Assembly (NCBI RefSeq): GCF_014837155.1
Contig: NZ_JACYHA010000027.1
Span: 1 to 45,385 of the forward strand
Length of the DNA: 45,385 bases
Reading direction: 5' to 3'
Origin: Litchfieldia stipae
Lineage (GTDB): Bacteria; Bacillota; Bacilli; Bacillales; Bacillaceae_L
A model generated the notes under the pieces. That model did no database searches and was not told the origin of the DNA. It worked only from the letters and a program-made list of their open reading frames with translations. Positions 1-10,640 of the stretch are shown in pieces (the first letter of the stretch is position 1; each line of letters starts with the position of its first letter). The position numbers and the translations under genes are program-made.

Positions 1-34
1 GTTCATCCTGAGCCAGGATCAAACTCTCCAAAAA
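1..34 (-). rRNA. rrs: 16S rRNA, 5' end only (partial)
   Basis: The reverse complement reads GGAGAGTTTGATCCTGGCTC, the universally conserved start of bacterial 16S rRNA (the 27F primer region). The gene runs off the left edge, so only about 34 nt are present. It lies downstream of gyrA and points away from oriC, which matches the origin-proximal rrnO operon of B. subtilis. The exact mature 5' end is uncertain by a few bases. Confidence 0.95.
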
Positions 35-93
35 GAGTATTGATTGCTCAATAATTTGTTACTTGATAAAACGTTGACGCTTGTTTATTGTGT

Positions 94-112
94 TCAGTTT
101 TCAAAGAACTTT
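94..112 (-). promoter_or_regulatory. rRNA leader boxA-like antitermination element
   Basis: On the minus strand the leader carries AGTTCTTTGAAAACTGAA, the motif typical of Bacillaceae rRNA leaders about 60-80 nt before 16S. It resembles boxA, which recruits Nus factors for rRNA antitermination. The assignment rests on motif and position only. Confidence 0.6.
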
Positions 113-141
113 TAATGTCGTCTCGTTGAAGCGACTTTATT

Positions 142-171
142 AATATACCATGTAACCCATTCGTTCGTCAA
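142..171 (-). promoter_or_regulatory. rrn operon promoter P2 (proximal)
   Basis: Minus strand: -35 TTGACG (166-171), 18-nt spacer, -10 TATATT (142-147). It stands roughly 100 nt upstream of the 16S 5' end. Tandem SigA promoters are usual for Bacillus rrn operons. Confidence 0.7.
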
Positions 172-218
172 CACTTTTTTATCAAAATGTTTTGTTATGA
201 AAATTGCTGACTCGAAAT

Positions 219-248
219 AGTATACCAGATTATATCATTACTTATCAA
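219..248 (-). promoter_or_regulatory. rrn operon promoter P1 (distal)
   Basis: Minus strand: -35 TTGATA (243-248), 18-nt spacer, -10 TATACT (219-224), about 75 bp upstream of P2. An A/T-rich tract just upstream (249-265) could act as an UP element, although it is also the T-run of the preceding gene's terminator. Confidence 0.6.
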
Positions 249-257
249 GTGAAAAAT

Positions 258-291
258 TAAAAAAGAGAGAATAGAATTTATCTTTCTCTCA
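258..291 (-). terminator. terminator of the HD-GYP-like gene
   Basis: On the minus strand GAGAGAA pairs with TTCTCTC, followed by a long T-run, about 10 nt after the stop codon of the 302-1375 gene. It ends just before the rrn promoters. Confidence 0.6.
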
Positions 292-301
292 TTACTAATT
301 A

Positions 302-1375
302 TTAATTAATAATTCGTTCTATATGTAGATCTTTCCTTTTCAATAATTGAATGTAACTACCATTAATATCAACCATTGGTCTTGTCGGGTATCGATCATC
401 AATAAAGATTACTTTAGCTATTTGGTTATTTGACAGAATTACTTCAGTTCCAATTGATAGTTTAGCAACCTCATGAGTTAATAAATTGACCAATTGAACA
501 TCAAATTTCCCAAATAAATCTTGAGCTATCTCTTCAATGACAACAAAGGGTGATTTCTTCTGACGATAAGCTTTATCACAACACATCGCGTGATATACAT
601 CCGCAAGAGCAACAATCTTTCCAAACGGATGAAGCTGTTCTCCAGAGATTTTTAGAAAATAGCCTGAACCATCTATTCTTTCATGATGTTGAAGTACGGC
701 TAGCTTCGCACTTTCTTTTAAGAGTGATAATTTTTCTAACATTTTATAACTTAACACTGGGTGTTGTTTTAATTCATTGTACTCAGCAGAAGATAAATTT
801 CCTCCATTATGAAGAATTTTTGGATCAATTTTAGCCATACCACAGTCAGCCAAAAAGCCCGCAATAGCTAATTGATTATAATCACCTTGCTTATAGTGTA
901 ATTTCTTTCCTAGATAAGCGGAAATAATTCCAACTGAAACAGAATGATGATACATATAATCCTCTGGTGTTGAATAACGATGTAAATCAAAAATTTGATG
1001 GGGTTCTTTAAAAGCAATCTCAATTAAAGGTACAATGAGAGACCGAATTTTGCTTATATCAATAGGTACACCAGCTTGCCAATTTGAAAAAAGTAATTTA
1101 TATTCCTTAACTGTATTTATGTAAACCTCATAAAACGAACTATTATCAAGCTTTTTCACATCAGTCGGATCCTCAACCACTTCTTCAGGTAAAAAGGGAA
1201 GTCCAGATTCAAGAAATGGTTCAACATAGACATCTCGAATTAAAAAAGCTTTTAATACTTGAAGAGTTTGAGCTGATAATACGGTACTTGATTGAATGAT
1301 AGGTTTATTGGAGAGCGAAGTTACACTCTCTTTTAGAATACATCCCTCTACTAATTGGTTTATCTTTACTCTCAT
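302..1375 (-). CDS. HD-GYP-like protein with degenerate active site
   Basis: This 357-residue protein has an N-terminal region (about 1-130) without recognised motifs and an HD-GYP-type helical core (about 140-290). HD-GYP enzymes are phosphodiesterases for c-di-GMP and related nucleotides. Conserved core pieces are visible: the first His pair H143-H144, HHERIDGSGY at 230-239 and ADVYHAM at 258-264. The HD dyad itself reads L175-A-D-C-G179, so the metal-binding His is Ala, and the third signature is Gly-Tyr-Phe instead of Gly-Tyr-Pro. The protein may therefore be a non-catalytic binder. Start ATG follows a GGGGTA ribosome-binding site. It sits between gyrA and the rrn promoters and has its own terminator. 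The substrate is unknown. Confidence 0.85.
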   Translation of the reverse strand: MRVKINQLVEGCILKESVTSLSNKPIIQSSTVLSAQTLQVLKAFLIRDVYVEPFLESGLPFLPEEVVEDPTDVKKLDNSSFYEVYINTVKEYKLLFSNWQAGVPIDISKIRSLIVPLIEIAFKEPHQIFDLHRYSTPEDYMYHHSVSVGIISAYLGKKLHYKQGDYNQLAIAGFLADCGMAKIDPKILHNGGNLSSAEYNELKQHPVLSYKMLEKLSLLKESAKLAVLQHHERIDGSGYFLKISGEQLHPFGKIVALADVYHAMCCDKAYRQKKSPFVVIEEIAQDLFGKFDVQLVNLLTHEVAKLSIGTEVILSNNQIAKVIFIDDRYPTRPMVDINGSYIQLLKRKDLHIERIIN

Positions 1376-1421
1376 ATGTCATACTACCCCTTTGAAGACC
1401 TTTAGTTATAGGACTATTTTA

Positions 1422-1453
1422 CCAAAAAAAGGAACACTATTAAAGTGTTCCTT
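1422..1453 (-). terminator. gyrA terminator
   Basis: On the minus strand a 10-bp stem AAGGAACACT/AGTGTTCCTT with a 5-nt loop is followed by a T-run, starting a few nt after the gyrA stop. It closes the gyrB-gyrA unit. Confidence 0.9.
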
Positions 1454-1458
1454 CATGA

Positions 1459-3993
1459 TTATTCATTCTCTTTATCATTTTCTTCTAATTCTACATTTTC
1501 TACTGTTTCTTCTGAGGTAATAATATTTCCTTCTTCGTCCGTTACATCTTCATCATGCTCTTCTTCTTTTTGTACTTTCGCAACCGTCGCAACAAATTCA
1601 TTTTCCCCAAGGCGAATAAGTTTGACACCTTGTGTGTTACGGCCTAGCTGTGAAATATCCTCAACTGCCATACGAATAAGGACACCAGCACCTGTAATTA
1701 ACATTAAATCATTTTCAGTAGCTGTTACAGCTTTTACCGCAACAACTTCTCCATTGTTTTCTGTTATTTTCGATGTGATTAATCCTTTACCACCACGGCT
1801 TTGTACACGGTACTCACTCTCAGGTGTTCGTTTTCCATAACCCTTCTTCGTTACGATTAATACGTCGACACCTTCTTCAAGTATTTCCATTCCAACAACT
1901 TCATCACTGTCGTCTAATGTAATACCCTTAACACCCGCTGCTGTTCGACCCATTGATCTAACATCAGTTTCGTGGAATCGAATTAACATCCCATTTTGTG
2001 TACCAATAATAATATCCTTCGTGCCATCAGTTAATTTCACAGAAATTAATTCATCATTATCACGTAAGCCTACGGCAATTAGACCGCTTGTACGAATATT
2101 AGCAAATGATGATAATGGAGAACGTTTAGAAATCCCTTGCTTCGTTGTAAAGAACAAGAACCAGTCATCAGCAAATTCAGATACAGGGATTATTGCATTT
2201 ACCCATTCATCCTTATCGATCTCAAGTAAATTAATAATTGGAATCCCTTTTGCTGTTCTGCTGTATTCCGGAATTTCGTAACCCTTCGAACGATATACTT
2301 TCCCTTTATTTGTAAAGAATAGAATGGTATCATGCGTTGAAGTAGTTAATAGGTGTTCAACGAAGTCATCTTCGTTTGTCCCCATTCCCTGAATTCCACG
2401 TCCACCTCTTTTTTGACTACGATAAGTGGAAACTGGTAATCGTTTAATGTAGCCATTATGAGTGAGTGTTACGACAATGTTTTCTTGCGGAATAAGATCC
2501 TCGTCTTCAATCAACTCAAGACCACCTGCAACAATTTCAGTACGACGAACATCATTGAATCGCTCTTTCACTTCTAGTAGCTCTTCTCTAATGATCTCAA
2601 GTACCTTTTCTTCATCAGCTAGAATTGCTCTTAATTCAGCAATTAACTGAACAAGTCCTTGATATTCTTCTTCAATCTTTTCACGCTCTAAGCCTGTTAA
2701 TCTTTGAAGTCTCATATCTAAAATTGCTTGAGCTTGTTTTTCAGATAATCCAAATCTAGTCATTAAGCCTTCTCTAGCAATTTCAGTTGTTTGAGAAGCT
2801 CGGATTAATGCAATTACTTCATCCAAATGATCAAGAGCAATACGTAATCCTTCTAGAATGTGGGCTCTTGCTTCTGCTTTACGAAGTTCAAAAGCAGTTC
2901 TACGTTTAATAACAACCTTTTGATGCTCAAGATAATGATATAGACATTGTTTAAGATTAAGTACTTTAGGTTGTCCATCTACTAAAGCTAATAGATTTAT
3001 CCCGAAGCTCGTTTGAAGAGCAGTTTGCTTATAAAGGTTATTTAATAAGACATTTGCATTAGCATCTTTACGGACCTCCATTACGATACGCATACCGTTT
3101 CGGTCAGACTCGTCACGTAAATCTGTAATGCCATCTATCTTCTTATCTCTTACTAATTCAGCAATCTTCTCAATTAATTTAGCTTTATTTACTTGGTATG
3201 GAAGTTCGTTAACAATGATAACTTCTTTCCCATTGCTTTTTTCTTCAATTTCTATCTTCGCTCGTAAAATAATCGAACCTCTACCGGTTTCATATGCTTT
3301 ACGTATCCCACTTCTACCTAATAATAGACCAGCAGTTGGGAAATCCGGTCCAGGGATTAGTTCCATTAATTCTGGGATTGTAATATCTGGATTTTTACTT
3401 AATGCAAGAACTCCGTCAATTACTTCTCCTAGCTGATGTGGTGGAATATTTGTCGCCATTCCAACAGCAATTCCCGCAGCTCCATTAACTAAGAGATTAG
3501 GGAAACGTGATGGAAGAACAATTGGTTCTCTTTCAGAACCATCATAGTTATCTTGATAATCAATTGTGTCTTTATTAATATCACGGATAAGCTCCATTGA
3601 TATTTTTGACATACGAGCTTCCGTATAACGCATCGCCGCTGCTGCATCTCCATCGACAGATCCGAAGTTTCCGTGTCCATCAACTAGCATATAGCGATAG
3701 TTAAAGTCCTGAGCCATACGAACCATTGTGTCATAAACAGCAGAGTCTCCATGTGGATGGTACTTACCGATTACTTCACCAACAATACGTGCTGACTTCT
3801 TGTAAGCTTTATCGGAAGTCATTCCTAAATCATTCATTGCATATAGAATACGACGATGTACGGGCTTAAGTCCGTCTCTTACATCAGGAAGTGCTCTGGC
3901 AACGATAACACTCATTGCGTAATCTAAGAATGACGCCTTCATTTCTTGACTTATATTAATTTCAGTAACTTGAGAACCTTGTGTCTCAGACAT
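1459..3993 (-). CDS. gyrA: DNA gyrase subunit A
   Basis: GyrA is the DNA cleavage and rejoining subunit of the A2B2 gyrase that introduces negative supercoils ahead of replication forks. The 844-residue length is slightly above the roughly 820 of B. subtilis. The catalytic tyrosine is Y123 in [10 protein letters not shown]. The quinolone-determining stretch [10 protein letters not shown] (79-88) has Ser84 and Asp88, the sensitive-type residues. The C-terminal half carries six beta-pinwheel repeats, including the GyrA-box-like QKRGGRG, and ends in a strongly acidic tail (last 40 residues), which accounts for the extra length. ATG start follows AGGGAGG. It lies 117 bp downstream of gyrB, with an 18-bp palindrome in the gap. 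Confidence 0.99.
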   Translation of the reverse strand: MSETQGSQVTEINISQEMKASFLDYAMSVIVARALPDVRDGLKPVHRRILYAMNDLGMTSDKAYKKSARIVGEVIGKYHPHGDSAVYDTMVRMAQDFNYRYMLVDGHGNFGSVDGDAAAAMRYTEARMSKISMELIRDINKDTIDYQDNYDGSEREPIVLPSRFPNLLVNGAAGIAVGMATNIPPHQLGEVIDGVLALSKNPDITIPELMELIPGPDFPTAGLLLGRSGIRKAYETGRGSIILRAKIEIEEKSNGKEVIIVNELPYQVNKAKLIEKIAELVRDKKIDGITDLRDESDRNGMRIVMEVRKDANANVLLNNLYKQTALQTSFGINLLALVDGQPKVLNLKQCLYHYLEHQKVVIKRRTAFELRKAEARAHILEGLRIALDHLDEVIALIRASQTTEIAREGLMTRFGLSEKQAQAILDMRLQRLTGLEREKIEEEYQGLVQLIAELRAILADEEKVLEIIREELLEVKERFNDVRRTEIVAGGLELIEDEDLIPQENIVVTLTHNGYIKRLPVSTYRSQKRGGRGIQGMGTNEDDFVEHLLTTSTHDTILFFTNKGKVYRSKGYEIPEYSRTAKGIPIINLLEIDKDEWVNAIIPVSEFADDWFLFFTTKQGISKRSPLSSFANIRTSGLIAVGLRDNDELISVKLTDGTKDIIIGTQNGMLIRFHETDVRSMGRTAAGVKGITLDDSDEVVGMEILEEGVDVLIVTKKGYGKRTPESEYRVQSRGGKGLITSKITENNGEVVAVKAVTATENDLMLITGAGVLIRMAVEDISQLGRNTQGVKLIRLGENEFVATVAKVQKEEEHDEDVTDEEGNIITSEETVENVELEENDKENE

Positions 3994-4065
3994 TCAAAAA
4001 CCTCCCTAACTAGGGTCAAAAGATATGAATCTATATTTGCTAAATCATGTATCTGCATGATGTAA

Positions 4066-4083
4066 CTAAGGGGATCCCCTTAG
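4066..4083. repeat. 18-bp perfect palindrome between gyrB and gyrA
   Basis: CTAAGGGGATCCCCTTAG is perfectly self-complementary and lies in the 117-bp gyrB-gyrA spacer, 27 bp after the gyrB stop. As RNA it could fold into a 7-bp stem with a 4-nt loop. There is no T-run, so it is not a standard terminator. It could be an operator, an mRNA-stability hairpin or a pause site; the role is unknown. Confidence 0.6.
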
Positions 4084-4110
4084 CTCAACTGCATAAAACA
4101 AACGTTTCTT

Positions 4111-6048
<1,938 letters not shown>

Positions 6049-6087
6049 CTACATTCTTTATTGACAAAGCTATGAAACAACTAATGA

Positions 6088-6363
6088 TTATGCCTTCGTA
6101 ACTTCTTCTTCAACCACTGATTCGATATCTAAAGGAAGCTGTGAACGTTTCTTTAATGTGCTTGAAGATAATGGAGAAAAATAAATCTTTTCAACAGTCA
6201 CCACTACTGATTTATAGTCAACTGCCGTTAATTCAACAATTGGTTGTGCCTGTTTTTCCAAGAATTCACTTATAATAGAGGAAGATTTAACTAATTGACG
6301 GTCAAGTATAGCCACTACATCTTTGGAATGAATAATGACATTCTCTCCTATGTGAATGAACAT
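6088..6363 (-). CDS. remB: RemB/YaaB family extracellular-matrix regulator
   Basis: This 91-residue protein begins MFIHIGENVIIHSKDVVAILD and contains VVVTVEKIYFSPLSSSTLKKR, closely resembling B. subtilis YaaB (RemB) between recF and gyrB. In B. subtilis RemA and RemB are needed for expression of biofilm matrix genes; RemA is a DNA-binding protein, while the role of RemB is less clear. The match rests on the conserved SPLSSSTLKKR motif, size and position. It starts at ATG with GAGGTGA 7 nt upstream, 12 bp after the recF stop. Confidence 0.9.
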   Translation of the reverse strand: MFIHIGENVIIHSKDVVAILDRQLVKSSSIISEFLEKQAQPIVELTAVDYKSVVVTVEKIYFSPLSSSTLKKRSQLPLDIESVVEEEVTKA

Positions 6364-6375
6364 ACATGTTTCACC

Positions 6376-7494
6376 TCATTTAAGCTTTGTCATTTCACCT
6401 TCTGTTACGTTATAAGTTGCTGCTTGCTTCAATGTTTCATGATTAATTCCTTCTACACTTGTGGTTGTCACAAACGTTTGGACCTTGCCTTGAATTGTAT
6501 TCAAGAGATGTGATTGTCTATAATCATCTAACTCTGAGAGCACATCATCAAGTAACAAGATTGGATATTCACCAATTTCAGACTGAATTAACTCAATTTC
6601 CGCTAGTTTCAATGAGAGGGCGGTCGTTCGTTGTTGCCCTTGTGAACCAAAGGTTTGAACATCTCTTCCATTCACAAAAAACGATAAATCGTCTCTATGA
6701 GGTCCAGCTAGGGTAACTCCACGTTCAATTTCCCGTTCTCTTATTTTAGCAAACTTCTCTTCATATACTTCTATCATTTTCGACAATTCAATACCTTCTG
6801 ATACATCAACTGAAGGGTTATATTGAATTTTTAATGATTCTAGCCCTCTACTGATTCCATGATGAATCGGTTCAGCCCAATCCTGTAAGAGTTTCAAAAA
6901 CTCATATCGCTTAATAACAATTTTTGAAGCTACTTCAATTAATTGAAAAGTAAGTACATCAAGCATCGTTTTATCATGTTGTTTTTTTGTTTGGAGCTGC
7001 TTTAAATAATGATTTCGCTGTTGAAGAATTTTGTTAAATTGATTTAGATCATGTAAATAAACAGCTGATACCTGCCCAATTTCCATATCAATAAATCTTC
7101 TACGGATCCCTGGACTGCCTTTTACTAGATTTAAATCTTCTGGAGCAAACATAACGATATTCATGCTCCCTATATATTGACTAAGTCTTGGTTGTTCTAA
7201 ATGATTACTTTTCGCTTTTTTACCTTTTTTGGAAATGACTAGCTGTAACGATAGAGGTCCATTTCGTTTTTGAAGCCTACCCTCTATTTTACCATACTCT
7301 TCGTCCCAGCGAATAAGATCTTTATCATTTGATGTACGATGTGATTTTGCCATGGCTAATACATAGATTGATTCCATCACATTCGTTTTACCTTGGGCGT
7401 TTTCACCCAATATTACATTCACTTTATTTTCAAACTGCATCTCAAGATTAGAATAATTACGGTAATTCTTTAACTTGATATCTTCAATAAACAA
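6376..7494 (-). CDS. recF: DNA replication and repair protein RecF
   Basis: RecF is an SMC-like ATPase that helps load RecA at single-stranded gaps with RecO and RecR. Walker A is GENAQGKT (30-37). The signature [17 protein letters not shown] and Walker [14 protein letters not shown] lie in the last third. Length of 372 matches the family (370 in B. subtilis). The start codon is TTG, preceded by GTGGGTGA. Its place between yaaA and remB is the standard order. Two hairpins in the 128-bp gap upstream could modulate expression. Confidence 0.98.
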   Translation of the reverse strand: MFIEDIKLKNYRNYSNLEMQFENKVNVILGENAQGKTNVMESIYVLAMAKSHRTSNDKDLIRWDEEYGKIEGRLQKRNGPLSLQLVISKKGKKAKSNHLEQPRLSQYIGSMNIVMFAPEDLNLVKGSPGIRRRFIDMEIGQVSAVYLHDLNQFNKILQQRNHYLKQLQTKKQHDKTMLDVLTFQLIEVASKIVIKRYEFLKLLQDWAEPIHHGISRGLESLKIQYNPSVDVSEGIELSKMIEVYEEKFAKIREREIERGVTLAGPHRDDLSFFVNGRDVQTFGSQGQQRTTALSLKLAEIELIQSEIGEYPILLLDDVLSELDDYRQSHLLNTIQGKVQTFVTTTSVEGINHETLKQAATYNVTEGEMTKLK

Positions 7495-7520
7495 AGGGAT
7501 TCACCCACTTTTTTGGAAAT

Positions 7521-7582
7521 CTTGGAATATCCAAGACGAAAGGCAAATGATACTCGTCATGGAGGAAGAGTAAATTTGCCTT
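7521..7582 (-). promoter_or_regulatory. paired hairpins in the yaaA-recF gap
   Basis: The 128-bp spacer holds two inverted repeats. CTTGGA/TCCAAG (7521-7535) has a 3-nt loop. AGGCAAAT/ATTTGCCT (7541-7581) encloses 25 nt. Neither is followed by a convincing T-run on the minus strand, so they look more like mRNA-processing or attenuation structures than terminators. Confidence 0.35.
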
Positions 7583-7622
7583 AAGTACATAATTCTATCA
7601 TACCTTATTTCTAAATGAGAAA

Positions 7623-7838
7623 TTAGGATTTAATAATAAACGATCCAAACTCTGGAATTTCCACAATGTCATTAGGAACTAACTTTTTACCTCGTCGGTT
7701 TTCAAATTCACCATTCACGAAAATTTCATGTTCACTTAAAAACCATTTAGCCATTCCACCTGTTGAAATCACATCAGCTAATTTTAAAAATTGCCCTAAT
7801 GTTATATAGTCTGTGGAAATTTGAATTTCTTTTGACAA
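7623..7838 (-). CDS. yaaA: S4-domain RNA-binding protein YaaA
   Basis: This 71-residue protein consists of one S4-type RNA-binding fold. The text TDYITLGQFLKLADVISTGGMAKWFLSEHEIFVNGE, broken by the usual RRGKKLVPND turn, matches B. subtilis YaaA between dnaN and recF, also 71 residues. S4 domains bind structured RNA, often rRNA, but the precise role of YaaA is not established. The start is TTG, with GATGGTGAA about 8 nt upstream. It follows the dnaN terminator, so it probably has its own promoter or depends on readthrough. Confidence 0.92.
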   Translation of the reverse strand: MSKEIQISTDYITLGQFLKLADVISTGGMAKWFLSEHEIFVNGEFENRRGKKLVPNDIVEIPEFGSFIIKS

Positions 7839-7877
7839 AAGAATTCACCATCTTTCTTTATTTTACTAAAAAAATGA

Positions 7878-7918
7878 AAAAGAGAAAAGAAAGCTACCAG
7901 GTTTCTTTCCCTAGTAGC
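7878..7918 (-). terminator. dnaN terminator
   Basis: On the minus strand GCTACTAGG/CCTGGTAGC forms a 9-bp stem (7893-7918) with an 8-nt loop, followed by a pyrimidine/T-rich tract. It starts about 23 nt after the dnaN stop and separates dnaA-dnaN from yaaA-recF. Confidence 0.8.
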
Positions 7919-7941
7919 ATAAACTAAAGTTACATCACAAA

Positions 7942-9078
7942 TTAAAATGTTCGAACTGGAAGAATCAGTTGAAGAATAGACTCATCATGGAGTGTACGAA
8001 TTAAAAATGGTCTCATTGCTCCGGTAAAACTTACACGAATTTCTGATCCTTCAAGTGCTTTTAATGCATCTAACATATATTTTGCACTAAATGATATTTT
8101 CAATTCTTCGCCTTCAATTGACTCTGTTTGAACTTCTTCAACTACTTTACCAATTTCAGGAGAGGTTGAGGAAACTTCAATCACATTGTCTGGATTTGTA
8201 GAAAGCTTTACAACATTATTTCGACCTTCTTTTGCAAGTAAAGAGGCGCGATCAATTGATTGTAAGAACAGTTTTGTTGAAACAATGACCTCTGTCTTAC
8301 TTTCATTAGGAATTAATCGAGAGGTATCAGGGTAATTCCCATCTAGTAAACGAGAGTAGAATAGTAAGTGCTTTGTTTTGAATAATACTTGGTTCTCTGT
8401 AATAACGATATCAACCAATTCAGTATTATCATCTAGAATTTTACTAAGTTCATTTAAACTTTTCCCTGGAATAACGACATTGTACGTATCTTGTACTGCT
8501 GTTTCGATCATAGCTTTTCTTAAAGCTAGTCGATGACTATCTGTTGCAATACAGGTTAATTCGCCATTTTCCACCTTCCAGTTTACACCTGTCAAGATGG
8601 GTCTAGTTTCAGAAGTAGAAACAGCAAACACTGTTTGTCGAATCATGTTTTTTAATAAATCAGTTGAGATTTTTATCACATTATTTTCTTCAATTTGAGG
8701 TAATTGTGGATATTCATTAGCATCTAAACCATTTAAATTAAATTCCGCACGTCCTGAGCGAATAATTGTTAATAATTGGTTTTCAACTTCAATTTCCACT
8801 GAATCACTAGGTAATTTTTTAACAATTTCACTAAAGAAACGAGCTTGAAGAACAATACTACCAGGTTGTTTGATCTCAACAATCTCACTTCCATCTTCTT
8901 CTGCAGGAATGAAGGATTCAATCGAAATATCAGAATCACTTCCTGTTAAAGTAACACCCTCTCTAGTCGCAACAATTTTAATCCCAGTAAGAATTGGAAT
9001 TGTTGTTCTGGATGATACAGCCTTCATCACGTCTTGAACACTTTGAACAAGATTGTCTTTTTGTATGATAAATTTCAT
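7942..9078 (-). CDS. dnaN: DNA polymerase III beta subunit (sliding clamp)
   Basis: DnaN forms the ring-shaped dimer that tethers polymerase to DNA and recruits repair proteins. The 378 residues match the B. subtilis length exactly. Family stretches are visible: MKFIIQKDNLVQSVQDVMKA at the N terminus, FNLNGLDANEYPQLP near one third, CIATDSHRLALRK in the middle, and the C-terminal LILPVRTF that lines the hydrophobic partner-binding pocket. ATG start follows TAGGAGG. It is separated from dnaA by a 215-bp spacer that holds the unwinding half of oriC. Confidence 0.99.
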   Translation of the reverse strand: MKFIIQKDNLVQSVQDVMKAVSSRTTIPILTGIKIVATREGVTLTGSDSDISIESFIPAEEDGSEIVEIKQPGSIVLQARFFSEIVKKLPSDSVEIEVENQLLTIIRSGRAEFNLNGLDANEYPQLPQIEENNVIKISTDLLKNMIRQTVFAVSTSETRPILTGVNWKVENGELTCIATDSHRLALRKAMIETAVQDTYNVVIPGKSLNELSKILDDNTELVDIVITENQVLFKTKHLLFYSRLLDGNYPDTSRLIPNESKTEVIVSTKLFLQSIDRASLLAKEGRNNVVKLSTNPDNVIEVSSTSPEIGKVVEEVQTESIEGEELKISFSAKYMLDALKALEGSEIRVSFTGAMRPFLIRTLHDESILQLILPVRTF

Positions 9079-9123
9079 GATTAATCCTCCTATTAAAAAA
9101 GCTCAGATTCATGCCAATTTTTC

Positions 9124-9178
9124 TAAGCATATATAGTTATTTAAAAGAATAAAAGATAGTAGAAGTAATAGTAGGGCC
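9124..9178 (-). other. oriC: oriC unwinding element with DnaA-trio tract
   Basis: In the dnaA-dnaN gap the minus strand reads CTACTATTACTTCTACTA (9157-9174), a series of DnaA-trio triplets, preceded by a GC-rich block (GGCC, 9174-9178) and followed by an A/T-rich stretch (9124-9150). This is the arrangement described for the B. subtilis basal unwinding system, where DnaA filaments grow from boxes onto one strand of the trios and open the duplex. The identity is a direct sequence match to that layout. Confidence 0.9.
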
Positions 9179-9186
9179 TGTTAGTA

Positions 9187-9270
9187 TGTGGATAAGTTAG
9201 ATTTCTTAAAGGAAAGACAGCCTATCCACATGTGGACAGACTGTGTATAACAGACAGTAAGTTATCAACA
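9187..9270. other. oriC: oriC DnaA-box cluster downstream of dnaA (incC type)
   Basis: Five 9-mers match or nearly match TTATNCACA: TGTGGATAA (9187), CTATCCACA (9222), TGTGGACAG (9231), TGTGTATAA (9242) and TTATCAACA (9262). They lie immediately upstream of the DnaA-trio tract on the minus strand. The 9222 and 9231 boxes abut as an inverted pair. This cluster is the platform from which DnaA would be loaded onto the unwinding element. Confidence 0.9.
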
Positions 9271-9293
9271 CTATTAAGGTTCTACTTTTTTAG

Positions 9294-10640
9294 TTAACTC
9301 TTTAGTAGTGAATGTATTTCTTTAAGTTGGTTTTGCAATTGTGAGTCTGTTTGCAATAATTTCGAGATTTTCTCATGAGCATGAATGACTGTCGTATGAT
9401 CTCGACCACCGAACTCTTCTCCAATCTTTGGAAGGGAGAAATCTGTCAATTCACGTGCTAGATACATGGCAATTTGGCGAGGAAAAGCAACAGATTTTGT
9501 TCGCTTTTTCGCCTTGAAATCTTCTAACTTCACACTATAATGTTGTCCAACAGTTTTTTGAATATCAAAGATAGTGATGACCTTTGGTTTTGAACTCGGA
9601 ATAATATCTTTTAATGCTTCTGCCGCTAAATCAGCATTGATATCTTTATTGATTAAGGACGAATAAGCGACAACTCTTATAAGTGCACCCTCAAGCTCAC
9701 GAATATTTGTGTCGATTTGATTCGCAATATATAGCATCACTTCATTTGGGATATCTAATCCTTCAGCTTTTGCCTTTTTTCTCAGAATGGCAATTCTTGT
9801 TTCCAAATCTGGAGGAGTGATATCAGTGATTAGTCCCCATTCAAAGCGGGATCTTAAACGATCCTCAAGTGTTGGTATTTCTTTTGGTGGACGATCACTT
9901 GAAATGACAATTTGTTTGCTTTCCTCATGAAGCGTATTAAACGTATGGAAAAATTCTTCCTGTGTTTGTTCTTTCCCAGCTAGAAATTGAATATCATCTA
10001 TTAGTAAGACATCAACACTTCGGTATTTATTCCGAAAATCGACAGCTTTGTTATCACGAATGGAGTTAATAAATTCATTTGTAAATTTCTCAGAGGATAA
10101 ATAAACAACTTTTGCGCTTGGGTTATGATCTATCACATAATGACCAATTGCATGCATTAAGTGGGTTTTTCCTAATCCAACGCCCCCATATATAAACAGT
10201 GGATTATAGGCTTTTGCTGGAGCTTCGGCAACTGCAAGTGAAGCTGCGTGAGCAAAACGGTTACCAGAACCGATAACGAACGTATCAAATGTATATTTTG
10301 GGTTTAACATATTTTGCTGCAATTCAATTGGATCATCTTGTTTAAGGATCTTTTTTTCAGGTGCCTTAAATTCAAAATCTTCTTCTAACTGATTTTGAGG
10401 AATAATAAATTTAATGCTTAGTTCTTCACCAGTCAGACTATAAATTGTTTCAGCTATTAGATGTAAATATCGAGATTCTAACCAGTCACGGGCAAATTCA
10501 TTTGGTGCAGTAATTATTAATGTATCGTTTTGAAGTGCATGTGCTTTCGTTGACTTTAGCCATGTTTCAAAACTTGGTTTACTTAATTTTTTCTCAATTT
10601 CTTTTAATGCCTTAGACCATAAGTCTGCAATATTCTCCAA
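9294..10640 (-). CDS. dnaA: chromosomal replication initiator DnaA
   Basis: DnaA is the AAA+ initiator that binds DnaA boxes, opens oriC and helps load the helicase; it is also a transcription factor. Domain I covers about 1-85, followed by a short linker (86-110). The AAA+ core has Walker [10 protein letters not shown] (152-160) and Walker B LLIDDIQ (212-218). Domain IV near the C terminus has the box-binding signature [15 protein letters not shown]. Length is 448 (446 in B. subtilis). The start is TTG behind AAGGAGGG, which may hold DnaA synthesis down. DnaA boxes on both sides of the gene suggest autoregulation. Confidence 0.99.
   Translation of the reverse strand: MENIADLWSKALKEIEKKLSKPSFETWLKSTKAHALQNDTLIITAPNEFARDWLESRYLHLIAETIYSLTGEELSIKFIIPQNQLEEDFEFKAPEKKILKQDDPIELQQNMLNPKYTFDTFVIGSGNRFAHAASLAVAEAPAKAYNPLFIYGGVGLGKTHLMHAIGHYVIDHNPSAKVVYLSSEKFTNEFINSIRDNKAVDFRNKYRSVDVLLIDDIQFLAGKEQTQEEFFHTFNTLHEESKQIVISSDRPPKEIPTLEDRLRSRFEWGLITDITPPDLETRIAILRKKAKAEGLDIPNEVMLYIANQIDTNIRELEGALIRVVAYSSLINKDINADLAAEALKDIIPSSKPKVITIFDIQKTVGQHYSVKLEDFKAKKRTKSVAFPRQIAMYLARELTDFSLPKIGEEFGGRDHTTVIHAHEKISKLLQTDSQLQNQLKEIHSLLKS

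Noticed and set aside
1445-3436. Several long plus-strand frames opposite gyrA (1445-1840, 2021-2281, 3128-3436)
   Set aside because: They are Ser/Thr/Phe-rich shadows of the gyrA codons, with no initiation signals.
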